NCBI GenBank assembly: GCA_015057585.1
Contig: SVEF01000001.1
Span: forward strand, 124,001-188,000
Length of the DNA stretch: 64,000 nucleotides
Source: Lachnospiraceae bacterium
GTDB taxonomy: Bacteria; Bacillota; Clostridia; Lachnospirales; Lachnospiraceae
Direction of reading: 5' to 3'
In this document: one piece after another, positions 56,001 to 64,000 of the stretch
How positions within the stretch are numbered: the stretch's first letter is position 1
Layout: every line of letters begins with the position of its first letter
The notes under the pieces: model-generated
The model's database searches: none
What the model saw: the letters and a program-made list of their open reading frames with translations, nothing else
Told to the model about the DNA's origin: nothing
Translations under genes and position numbers: made by a program

Positions 56001-56030
56001 TTGTTCAAAACATACAAAATGTGGTATGCT
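56001..56030 (+). promoter_or_regulatory. Promoter of the pectic oligosaccharide ABC operon
   Basis: TTGTTC (56001), 18 bases, TATGCT (56025), about 60 bases before the ATG. Confidence 0.5.
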
Positions 56031-56091
56031 ATAAACATGTAATTTGTACAAAAATATAGAAACGTAATAAAGAATGATGGAGGTTATTTTT

Positions 56092-57609
56092 ATGAGAAAA
56101 ACAGTGCAAAGAATTTTAGCTGTCACTCTTGCTGTTACAATGCTTACCGGTTTTGGTGCATGCGGCGGCGGAAAAGAGGAGTCTCCGGAACTGACAAAGT
56201 TAACCATTATGGTGGATAATACCGTGCAGTTTGCGGATAAGTTACATGCTGGAAGCGAGTTTGAGGCAGAACTTGAAAAACTGATGGGAATTGATATTGA
56301 ATTTATTAAGCCGGACCATTCCGGTTATTATGACACAGTAAGCCAGACTTTTGCAGGTTCTCCTGATAACTGGCCGGATATTGTTTTACTTGGTTCTACA
56401 TATTATGCTTCTTATGCGGCGAGCGGTGTTCTTACGGATCTTACTGAAATTTGGGAGAACTCTGAAGTAAAGGCTTCCGGTGTGATTACCAACGAAAAAG
56501 CCGTGACAGATTGCCTGGTAGACGGAAAATTATATGGTCTTGCACCTGCCAGAGGCAATGGCTGCGTAACGTATGTAAAGCAGTCCTGGTTAGATAAGGC
56601 CGGAATTACAAAGGTGCCGACAAATTATGCGGAATATACGGCGATGCTGGATGCATTTGCGGAAATCAGCCCGGATGGTTATGCACTCACTTCGGCCGGT
56701 TTGATTAACGAAGAAGCTCCTTATGTCAATTATCTCCCGGAATTTTTCCAGGATGCTTATCCTGATTTTTACCGGAATGAAGACGGTGTCTGGGTAGACG
56801 GTTTTACCCAGGATTCCATGAAGGCAGCGATGGAACGTCTGATTGAGGCATACAGTAAAGGATGGATTGACAAAGAATTTGTTACAAACAACACTGCGAA
56901 TGCACGTAATAAATTTTATGCGGATAAATGTGGCGTGTTTACTTATTGGGCAGGTACATGGGCAACAAATCTGGAAGAAAGACTTGCTAATTCGGGATTA
57001 GATTCAGAACTTGTTGCGTTGGAACCAATTGAAGAAGTTGGTCAGTATATCGAACGTTTCCCAACTGTATGGGCTATCACTTCGGCATGTAAGAATCCGG
57101 AGATGGCATTTGATTTATTCTTCGGTACCATGTTCGATGGCGGTGAAGGACAGGTTGTCTGGACCTTTGGTGTTGAAGATGTGCATTGGAGTAAGCAGGC
57201 AGAAAAGGTTATCTTAAGTACAAAACCGGTTACTATTTTAGATTTTCCGGAAGGGGAGTTCCATTTTAAGGCAGATCTTGAGACCGGTGATGCACAGTAC
57301 ATGAAGAGTCATATTGACCCGATTCTTTCTTACGCTACATTTAAGGAAGGCGCCGATGTGTCCGGTGGTGCTGTGGATGAGAGAGCAGCGGAAGTGGCAC
57401 AGATGTTTTTTAACAATTGTAAGGACGCTCCGACCATTGCTGCAAACAGCACAATTGCGGTATATCAGTCCGAGATCATGAGACTGAGAATTGAACTTGT
57501 GAGCCAGGTAGCTGCAGGAACCATTTCCATCGAAGATGCATATGCAAGGTATGAAAAAGAACAGGGCGCAAATGTAAAGACCGTGCTGGATTCTTTAAAT
57601 GGTAAATAA
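56092..57609 (+). CDS. ABC solute-binding lipoprotein (oligosaccharide)
   Basis: A 505-residue extracellular receptor. The signal sequence ends at a lipobox (GFGAC) with lipidated Cys24. The rest is a family 1-like sugar-binding protein similar to LplA, with conserved tyrosine/tryptophan-rich ligand regions. The ATG at 56092 with GGAGG eight bases before is chosen over one six codons earlier. Followed by two permease genes and flanked by pectin enzymes, so acidic oligosaccharides are the likely ligand. Confidence 0.88.
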   Translation: MRKTVQRILAVTLAVTMLTGFGACGGGKEESPELTKLTIMVDNTVQFADKLHAGSEFEAELEKLMGIDIEFIKPDHSGYYDTVSQTFAGSPDNWPDIVLLGSTYYASYAASGVLTDLTEIWENSEVKASGVITNEKAVTDCLVDGKLYGLAPARGNGCVTYVKQSWLDKAGITKVPTNYAEYTAMLDAFAEISPDGYALTSAGLINEEAPYVNYLPEFFQDAYPDFYRNEDGVWVDGFTQDSMKAAMERLIEAYSKGWIDKEFVTNNTANARNKFYADKCGVFTYWAGTWATNLEERLANSGLDSELVALEPIEEVGQYIERFPTVWAITSACKNPEMAFDLFFGTMFDGGEGQVVWTFGVEDVHWSKQAEKVILSTKPVTILDFPEGEFHFKADLETGDAQYMKSHIDPILSYATFKEGADVSGGAVDERAAEVAQMFFNNCKDAPTIAANSTIAVYQSEIMRLRIELVSQVAAGTISIEDAYARYEKEQGANVKTVLDSLNGK

Positions 57610-57632
57610 TCCGTAACAAAGGGAGAGTTCTC

Positions 57633-58580
57633 ATGGAGAAGAAAACGAAAAAAAAGAACATGGTAAGTACAAAACCACTATCGGTACGGCTCTATACCTA
57701 TCGCTGGTTTTATCTGATGTTTATTCCGGTACTCGCATTTATGCTGGTGTTCCACATTTTGCCGCTCACCGGACTCAGATACATGTTCTATCACTATACC
57801 AATGCATTTAATATTAAGTGGATTGGGCTTGAAAATTTCCGGACGTTATTTTCAAAACCGGCATTCTGGTCGGCGTTTGTAAATACGCTGGAACTCAGCA
57901 TTATTAAACTTTTGTTAAATACGTTTATGGCAGTCATCATTTCGCTGCTGTTAAATGAAATGATTAATCTGGTGTTTAAAAAGGTAACGCAGACGATTAT
58001 CTACCTTCCGCACTTTATGTCGTGGGTAGTAACCGCTTCGGTATTTACGTTGATTTTATCCACGTATTCGTCGGGGCTCGTTAATACCTTGTTAAAAGAT
58101 ATGGGTATTATTGAGATTGGTGAAGAAATTGAGTTTTTGGCCTCTTCGGAGTGGTGGCGGTTTACATATTACCTGATTAATATCTGGAAGGATACCGGTT
58201 GGGGAACCATTATTTTCCTTGCTACCCTGTCAGGCATCAGTCCGGAACTTTATGAAGCTGCACAAATTGACGGTGCAAACAGATGGGCACGGATGCGCTA
58301 TATCACTTTGCCGAGTTTGGCGAATACCATTATTACGGTGCTTATTTTAAATCTTGCAAAGATTATGAATCTGTTCGAATCGGTATTTGTATTAAAGAAT
58401 GATATTGTTACAGAAGTGGCGCAGGTATTGCAGACATATACTTATGATATCGGTTTTGCTGTAGTGCCGGACTTCGGGCTTTCTACGGCGGTAGGTTTCT
58501 TCCGGTCCTGCGTTGGATGTGTCCTTGTGCTTATTTGTAATTATATCAGTAAAAAAATCCGCGGACGCGGAATCGTATAG
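57633..58580 (+). CDS. ABC sugar permease (LplB type)
   Basis: A 315-residue inner-membrane permease with six helices. The EAA loop EAAQIDGANRWARMRYITLP (about residues 208-227) contacts the ATPase. GGGAGAG precedes the ATG. It pairs with the downstream permease. No ATPase gene is present here; MsmK-like shared ATPases usually serve such systems. Confidence 0.9.
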   Translation: MEKKTKKKNMVSTKPLSVRLYTYRWFYLMFIPVLAFMLVFHILPLTGLRYMFYHYTNAFNIKWIGLENFRTLFSKPAFWSAFVNTLELSIIKLLLNTFMAVIISLLLNEMINLVFKKVTQTIIYLPHFMSWVVTASVFTLILSTYSSGLVNTLLKDMGIIEIGEEIEFLASSEWWRFTYYLINIWKDTGWGTIIFLATLSGISPELYEAAQIDGANRWARMRYITLPSLANTIITVLILNLAKIMNLFESVFVLKNDIVTEVAQVLQTYTYDIGFAVVPDFGLSTAVGFFRSCVGCVLVLICNYISKKIRGRGIV

Positions 58581-58591
58581 GAGGTTGCAGT

Positions 58592-60757
58592 ATGGAAAAG
58601 AAGACAGCATTTTCACGTACCGCCATTGCCTGCATGATTCTGTGTGTACTGATGCTGGTGGCGTTTTTTCTGCCGCTCAGTACCGGAAATGAGATATTTT
58701 CTCTTGATGGTAATGCCGCGTATAATATTTTAGATGTGATTGGTTTTATTTTTGATTCTTCGGTTATCACGACAAGTACGTTACTTGCATTTAAGATTCC
58801 GTTTTTAATGTCTTGTATCGGTCTTGTGATTTCGATGGCGGCAGTGGTGGTCCTTTTGGTTCTTACCATTCGCCGTGCGCATGTAAGCGTCAGAAGAGTA
58901 CTTGCTGTGTGCATTTTGTTTGCTACACTCTTCATGGGATTTTTGTTTAATTCCTGTCTGACGAGTGTGGCAAAGGAGATTACGGTTCAGGATGAAAAGA
59001 CCGGAGCGGTTGCTGTTGTAAAAGAAGCAAATAATTTTTACAATATTTATCCGGAATTTAAAATCAAAATGGAAGTAGCAAACGGTTCTGCAAATAAGTG
59101 GAAACAGCCTTTGATGAAGTTTAAGGAGATTCTTCCGGAAGTGTTTGCTGCAGAGGAAATTCCGGCGATAGAAGCAAAATTGGATGAACTGCATGCTTAT
59201 GCGGACAAATACGGTTACGGAAAGATAGATTCTGCCAAGGAGTATAAGAAGGCGAATGCAAAAATATTAAAGGAACTTCAGGTGTTCTTTGAAACAGAAG
59301 AGCAGGAAGCGATGTTTGAGATTTATTTCGGAAGTATGACAAAGTCAGTGTCGGCAATCTCATCTACCTTTGGTATAGGCTATTTGCTTACCGTTGTATT
59401 TGCAATTTTAATCTGCGGTTTTTGTTATTCGGAGAGAAGTGCATTGGGGTACAAAAATAACGGTATTCCGGCAAACTGCATGTTTGTTGGTATCGGGTTA
59501 CTTTTTGTGGTGCTTGCACTCATCTATCCGATGTTTAGGGTAAATACATTAACTACGGGGCTTACCGGGACTTCGCTTTTGGTGGCAGTCTTTGCTCTTC
59601 CTAAGGTGCTTTCTCTTGGCAGTTTAGATGGTATTCTGGGCATTAACGGAAGTCTGATTGACCAGACATTTGTTACCCTGGGTATGGTATGTTTGCTCCT
59701 TGCGCTTTGCAGTATGATGGTTTTTGTAGTCATGGCGGCAAGAAAGAAGTGCTTTAAACTGCGTCGTGTTTTTGCGATTGCAGGTGCAGTGCTTTTTGTT
59801 TTGGGAGGCGCATTTGCCGGTGCCGGTTTTGGTGAAAGCGGTATCAGTATGGATATTATGTATTTCCTGCTGGTCGGTATTGCCATCGGGGCGGCGCTTG
59901 TTCCGTTTACAGTATATCTTGATAAGGAACGTTATAAGGTATTTTCCATTATTAACATCATTATCTTTTTGCTGATTTGTGCGTTTATCATCGTTCCGCT
60001 TTGGAAGGTATTGGTAGATTCGCTGGATGCGCAGGCCGGATATGGCCTCAGAATGTGGCCGAAGGAGTTTTCGTTGGAAGGGTATCGTATTATTTTGAGT
60101 ACGGAAACTATGAGAAAGCCATTCCTCATTTCTGTTTTGACAACGGTTTGCGGAACATTCCTTGGTTTGCTGCTTTCTACCCTTGGTGCATATGTACTGA
60201 TTCAGTTTGATATGCCGGGCAGAAATTTCCTTGCAGGACTTTTACTGTTTACGATGATTTTCCAGGCAGGTATGATTCCGGTTTATCTGGTAATGACAGA
60301 ATTACATCTGATTAACACGCTTTGGATTGTCATTTTGATGCCGGCAATCAATGTATACAATCTGGTGCTGATGAGAAATTTCTTTGAAGGTATTCCGAAG
60401 AGTCTCTTTGAATCGGCAGCGATTGATGGCTGTACACCGATGGGCACCTTTATTAAAATTGTGTTACCGTTATCCAAGGCAGCGCTTGCGTCCATTGGAC
60501 TGATGTTTGCGGTAGCCTATTGGAATGACTATACAAACTATAAGTTATATATTACCAATACCGGTATTCATAATTTCCAGATGAAGTTAAGAGCGTTGTT
60601 TTTCAGTTCTGACCTTCCGGAAGCAGGAAACGGCGCTAATACAGAAACCTTAAAGAATGCGTCGATTATGGTGGCGATTTTACCGTTTATGTTGGCATAT
60701 CCGTTCTTACAGAAGTATTTTGTAAAGGGTGTCAACGTTGGCGCGGTAAAGGAATAA
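58592..60757 (+). CDS. ABC sugar permease (LplC type) with large N-terminal membrane extension
   Basis: 721 residues, against about 290 for the family. The canonical permease occupies about 450-721 with the EAA loop ESAAIDGCTPMGTFIKIVLP (about 607-626). The N-terminal 445 residues add about eight hydrophobic helices and a soluble loop (about 125-240), all in one uninterrupted frame. The extension is not recognised; it may be a fused regulatory or sensor membrane domain. AGGAGG precedes the ATG, 11 bases after the partner stop. Confidence 0.85.
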   Translation: MEKKTAFSRTAIACMILCVLMLVAFFLPLSTGNEIFSLDGNAAYNILDVIGFIFDSSVITTSTLLAFKIPFLMSCIGLVISMAAVVVLLVLTIRRAHVSVRRVLAVCILFATLFMGFLFNSCLTSVAKEITVQDEKTGAVAVVKEANNFYNIYPEFKIKMEVANGSANKWKQPLMKFKEILPEVFAAEEIPAIEAKLDELHAYADKYGYGKIDSAKEYKKANAKILKELQVFFETEEQEAMFEIYFGSMTKSVSAISSTFGIGYLLTVVFAILICGFCYSERSALGYKNNGIPANCMFVGIGLLFVVLALIYPMFRVNTLTTGLTGTSLLVAVFALPKVLSLGSLDGILGINGSLIDQTFVTLGMVCLLLALCSMMVFVVMAARKKCFKLRRVFAIAGAVLFVLGGAFAGAGFGESGISMDIMYFLLVGIAIGAALVPFTVYLDKERYKVFSIINIIIFLLICAFIIVPLWKVLVDSLDAQAGYGLRMWPKEFSLEGYRIILSTETMRKPFLISVLTTVCGTFLGLLLSTLGAYVLIQFDMPGRNFLAGLLLFTMIFQAGMIPVYLVMTELHLINTLWIVILMPAINVYNLVLMRNFFEGIPKSLFESAAIDGCTPMGTFIKIVLPLSKAALASIGLMFAVAYWNDYTNYKLYITNTGIHNFQMKLRALFFSSDLPEAGNGANTETLKNASIMVAILPFMLAYPFLQKYFVKGVNVGAVKE

Positions 60758-60794
60758 ACCGGATTGAGGTATAGAATAAGATATGATATAATTT

Positions 60795-60829
60795 ACAGGA
60801 AAGCTTGTTTGTCAGGCTTTCCTGTTTTT
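60795..60829 (+). terminator. Terminator after the sugar ABC operon
   Basis: ACAGGAAAGC/GCTTTCCTGT followed by T-run. Confidence 0.85.
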
Positions 60830-60881
60830 CAATGTTGGGAACGGTATGTAAAAAGAAAAGGGATAAGGAGAAACTACCGGA

Positions 60882-62699
60882 ATGAAAAGAAACGTAACCA
60901 CAGAATCCCGAAACCTGTCGGTGGAAGAATTCACGGCAATTGAAGACCGCTTTATCGATGTGTACCGAAAAAATAAAAAGAAACCGGTCCGTGTTCTTTT
61001 TGGACTTTACAAAGGGCATTACGGAAAATTTTTATTTGCCGGTTTTTGTTTTTTGATAAAGCATTCTCCGGTTTGGATGTCTCCGATTGTTTTAGCAAAT
61101 ATAATCAATCTTGCAACCGAAGGCGGTGAATCCGCAATACCGCAAATTGTTGCGAATACGCTGTTTTTGGTCGGATTGATTGCCATTAATCTCCCGATGA
61201 ACTATCTGTATACAAAATGTCGCAGCCTGGCGACCAGAAATGTGGAGGCGGGGCTGCGCGGTGCGCTGGTACGGAAACTTCAGCAATTGTCAATTGCCTA
61301 CCACAAGGAAATGCAATCGGGAAGATTGCAATCCAAGATTATGCGTGATGTAGAAGGTGTAGAAACTCTTTCTACACAGGTGTTCGTCAGCCTGATGAAT
61401 ATTGCATTGAATTTGGGCGTTTCTTTTGTTGTGACGGTATCCAAAAGCCGGATTGTTTTCTTGTTTTTTGTATTAACGGTGCCGGTTGCTGCACTTACCA
61501 TGGTGGCGTTTAAAAAGAAAATCAAACAAAGAAATTCTGAATTCAGAAAAGAAATGGAAGAGACTTCGGCAAAAGTAATGGAAATGGTGGAATTAATCCC
61601 GGTTACCAGAGCGCATGCGTTGGAACAGCAGGAAATCGAGAGAATGGAACGTCAACTCAACGAAGTGGCAGAAAAAGGATATCGATTGGATATTGTCCAG
61701 GCGAACTTCGGGGCAGTAGGTTGGTGTGTGTTCCAGGCATTTCAGGCATTATGTCTTGGCTTTACCGGGTATATGGCATATCGCGGAGAAATCAGCGTCG
61801 GTGATATTGCATTGTATCAGAGCTATTTTGCAACGATTGTCAATCAAATCTCGAACCTGATTACCTTATTACCTACAATTTCCAAGGGAACAGAGTCGAT
61901 TGTCAGTGTTGGTGAAGTTTTGCTGGCACATGATGTTGAGAACAATGATGCAAAGGAGAAGGTTTTAGCAGTAAACGGTGAATTTGAATTCAGAGATGTT
62001 TCGTTTTCTTATGATAAAAAACTTCATGTATTAAAAGGGCTTAATCTTACAGTGCATCCGGGAGAAACGGTTGCGCTTGTGGGAGAATCCGGTGCGGGGA
62101 AATCGACGATTCTTAACATGGTCATCGGATTTCACAAGCCGTCAGAAGGCGCGGTTTTTCTTGATGGGAAAGACATGGATACATTGAATCTGCGCAGTTA
62201 TCGGAAACATATTGCGGTGGTTCCGCAGACATCGGTTTTGTTTTCGGGAACCATTCGTGATAATATAACATACGGAATGAAGGATGTTACGGAAACACAG
62301 TTGTGGGACGCCATCCGTGCCGCAAATTTAGAACAGTTTGTGTTGTCCTTGCCGGACGGACTTGAAACCAGAGTGGGGGAACATGGCGGGAAATTGTCCG
62401 GAGGGCAGCGGCAACGTGTCGCTATTGCAAGAGCATTGATCCGGAATCCAAGAATTATTGTGCTGGATGAGGCGACTTCGGCATTGGATAGCGTATCGGA
62501 GAGAGAAATTCAAAAGGCGTTGGAAAATCTGCAGAAAGGAAGAACTACCTTTGTGGTGGCACACCGGTTGTCAACGATTCGGAATGCAGATAAAATTGCA
62601 GTCATCGGGGACGGCGTCTGTAAGGAATACGGGACCTACGAGGAACTTATGGAGTTGGAGGGGGCATTTTACGAACTACGGAAACTGCAGACAGAGTAA
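60882..62699 (+). CDS. ABC exporter, fused membrane and ATPase domains
   Basis: 605-residue homodimer-type exporter. Membrane domain to about 330, then Walker A GESGAGKST, signature LSGGQRQRVAIARAL and Walker B RIIVLDEATSALD with the H-loop histidine in VVAHRLS. Highly canonical, unlike the pair at 5712-9327. Substrate unknown. AAGGAG precedes the ATG. Confidence 0.92.
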   Translation: MKRNVTTESRNLSVEEFTAIEDRFIDVYRKNKKKPVRVLFGLYKGHYGKFLFAGFCFLIKHSPVWMSPIVLANIINLATEGGESAIPQIVANTLFLVGLIAINLPMNYLYTKCRSLATRNVEAGLRGALVRKLQQLSIAYHKEMQSGRLQSKIMRDVEGVETLSTQVFVSLMNIALNLGVSFVVTVSKSRIVFLFFVLTVPVAALTMVAFKKKIKQRNSEFRKEMEETSAKVMEMVELIPVTRAHALEQQEIERMERQLNEVAEKGYRLDIVQANFGAVGWCVFQAFQALCLGFTGYMAYRGEISVGDIALYQSYFATIVNQISNLITLLPTISKGTESIVSVGEVLLAHDVENNDAKEKVLAVNGEFEFRDVSFSYDKKLHVLKGLNLTVHPGETVALVGESGAGKSTILNMVIGFHKPSEGAVFLDGKDMDTLNLRSYRKHIAVVPQTSVLFSGTIRDNITYGMKDVTETQLWDAIRAANLEQFVLSLPDGLETRVGEHGGKLSGGQRQRVAIARALIRNPRIIVLDEATSALDSVSEREIQKALENLQKGRTTFVVAHRLSTIRNADKIAVIGDGVCKEYGTYEELMELEGAFYELRKLQTE

Positions 62700-62798
62700 T
62701 TTTAATTGATTTTTAATCCTTACATCCTTGTGTTTTTAGAACAAATGTGGGAAGATATAGGAAACAACGAAGAGACCGGGAATAAGGGAGGATTTCAT

Positions 62799-63893
62799 AT
62801 GGGAAGAGCAGGAGGCGGCGGTGGCCGCGTAGGCGGAGGCCGCAGTGGCGGCGGAAGTTTTTCGAGAAGCGGCGGAGGTCGCAGCTTTAGCAGTCATAGC
62901 AGCAGACCGGGCGGAAGTTTTGGAGGACACAGCAGTTTTGGAGGCTCCATGCATCACGGACCGATGCATCACCACAGACCGCATTATCACCATCATCACC
63001 ACCATCATCACGGCGGTTTTTTGTTTGGACCTTGGTTTTGGGGACCGCGGTATGGATACGGCAGGACAATAATTATAAATAATGGCGGAAATCCTTCCGG
63101 GAATACCGCAGGGTCCTATACATCACAAAATGCACAGGGTATGCAGGAAACAACGTATACTGAGCCGCAGCCGATGACAATAGACCAAAAGATTGCCCAA
63201 GCGGAAAAACTTCATAATGAAGCAGCAGAAGGGAAGAAGAAGGCATTAATTATGTTGGCTGTTGCTGCAGTCGTTTTGGCATTTGGTATTTGGATTTCAT
63301 TTTTGGCAAAGCAGAATTCTTTTGTGAAAGCAGAACTGGCAGGTACAGTAGAGGCCGGATATACATATGATGACGGATTTACATATGATGGCGGAAAGAC
63401 GGAAGCGGCATGCAGATATTTTTATGAAAAAACGGGTGTTCCGTTGTTCTTCTACACGATAGGGGAATATGAAAAAGAAGCTTCTACCTGTGATGATTAC
63501 ACGATGCAGTTGTATGATAAGTTATTCTCAGATGAAAACCATGTCCTCGTAGCGTATTACGATAATGTTGACTGGTGGAGTTGGGCCATTGGTGCGAATG
63601 CCGTAACTTACATGGATAAAAATGAAGTAAACGACCTGATTGATACAATTTATGTGTCATGGGAGGATTACAGTTTGAGTAATGACGCGGTGCTTGCAAA
63701 AGGAATCAAAGCATATGCAAATGAAATGACGCATGGGGATCAGGATGCATGTGTGTTTGCAGTTATTTTGTATGTGGTTGCGGGCGTAATTGCCATTGTT
63801 GCGGTAATATCTTTTGTAAATAATAAGAAGGATGAAAAATATTACGAAGAAGAGACGGATAAACTGCGTATGGATAAAATGCGCGGAGAGTAA
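62799..63893 (+). CDS. Gly/Ser- and His-rich membrane protein
   Basis: 364 residues. The first 65 residues are glycine-, serine- and arginine-rich, followed by a run of histidines (about 60-75) and an aromatic/glycine segment. A transmembrane helix (about 180-200) precedes a roughly 150-residue TPM-like domain (C-R-Y-F-Y-E-K-T-G-V-P-L) and a second helix near the end. The His cluster suggests metal binding. The ATG at 62799 with GGAGG is chosen; an upstream ATG at 62706 lacks a ribosome site. Confidence 0.7.
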   Translation: MGRAGGGGGRVGGGRSGGGSFSRSGGGRSFSSHSSRPGGSFGGHSSFGGSMHHGPMHHHRPHYHHHHHHHHGGFLFGPWFWGPRYGYGRTIIINNGGNPSGNTAGSYTSQNAQGMQETTYTEPQPMTIDQKIAQAEKLHNEAAEGKKKALIMLAVAAVVLAFGIWISFLAKQNSFVKAELAGTVEAGYTYDDGFTYDGGKTEAACRYFYEKTGVPLFFYTIGEYEKEASTCDDYTMQLYDKLFSDENHVLVAYYDNVDWWSWAIGANAVTYMDKNEVNDLIDTIYVSWEDYSLSNDAVLAKGIKAYANEMTHGDQDACVFAVILYVVAGVIAIVAVISFVNNKKDEKYYEEETDKLRMDKMRGE

Positions 63894-63919
63894 AAATACA
63901 GGACAGAAAGAGGGAGACT

Positions 63920-64000
63920 ATGGTAAGAAATAAGTATTTATTTGTACATTTTATCGGAGAGAGCGAACACGGAGAACAGGTTTATTTTTCGTTGAGTGAA
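63920..64000 (+). CDS. Start of a probable GH43-like glycosidase, cut by the window
   Basis: Only 27 codons are visible, after GGGAG and an ATG at 63920. The sequence V-H-F-I-G-E-S-E-H-G-E-Q-V-Y-F-S resembles the first blade of GH43-type propellers (Y-L-F-V-H-F-x-G-E-x-x-x-G-E-Q-V-Y-F-S), so another polysaccharide-degrading enzyme is suspected. Too little is present to be sure. Confidence 0.5.
   Translation, partial: MVRNKYLFVHFIGESEHGEQVYFSLSE

Noticed and set aside
62736-63011. Minus-strand alanine/serine/methionine-rich frame
   Set aside because: Mirror of the Gly/Ser/His-rich codons of the real gene.

Overview
The window looks like chromosomal DNA of an anaerobic, low-to-moderate G+C Clostridia member, most likely a pectin-using Lachnospiraceae. 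The basis is a sporulation protease (SpoIVB), a probable pyrophosphate-type phosphofructokinase, strong AGGAGG ribosome sites, TTGACA/TATAAT promoters, pyrB-pyrI, DUF3737 and DUF2812 proteins, and intracellular galacturonate catabolism. No genus is claimed. No rRNA, tRNA, CRISPR array, transposase or integrase was seen.

Layout. Positions 1-10.3 kb: the end of a Big_2-repeat surface protein, recN, spoIVB, a pair of ABC exporters and a PfkB kinase. 10.3-15.6 kb (minus strand): a GltS-like symporter, a PlsC-like acyltransferase with a zinc ribbon, a FAD/Rieske oxidoreductase and phosphofructokinase. 15.7-23.1 kb: a hydrolase, a MerR-RDD regulator, PadR plus DUF2812, a small lipoprotein, DUF2752, queA and tyrA. 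23.3-30.6 kb: a six-gene accessory operon. 30.6-41 kb: a MATE exporter, a YgiQ radical SAM protein, an SDR dehydrogenase, yqeG-aroK-aroQ-pepP-efp, rpsO, DUF3737 and pyrBI. 42.3-60.8 kb: a pectin/galacturonate locus. 60.9-64 kb: another ABC exporter, a Gly/His-rich membrane protein and the start of a further gene.

The most interesting part is the operon at 23319-30629. It has one good promoter, six genes that overlap or abut, and a terminator hairpin. It encodes a TIR-domain protein, an agmatine-deiminase-family enzyme, a large unknown protein with a coiled coil, a ParA/MinD-like ATPase with a KGGAGR P-loop, a second unknown protein, and a tandem-duplicated SpeD (S-adenosylmethionine decarboxylase)-like protein in which only the second copy keeps the catalytic residues. 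A TIR module combined with an ATPase and arginine/agmatine or AdoMet chemistry is not an arrangement I recognise as a described system. A conflict or stress-response role is inference.

The second unusual feature is a set of very large imperfect hairpins in intergenic DNA. A roughly 470-nt near-palindrome lies between efp and rpsO, and its ~110-nt centre recurs inverted between pyrB and uxaC with pair-preserving changes. A different large hairpin follows kduI.

The pectin genes form a coherent pathway. The GH28 polygalacturonase, GH43 enzyme and CE12 esterase trim pectic oligomers imported by the lipoprotein/permease ABC system. UxaC, UxaB, UxaA and KdgK convert galacturonate to KDPG, and KduI handles the unsaturated uronate branch. 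A LacI-family regulator sits between uxaC and uxaB, and TGTAA-N4-TTACA sites plus a consensus cre site lie at the divergent promoters.
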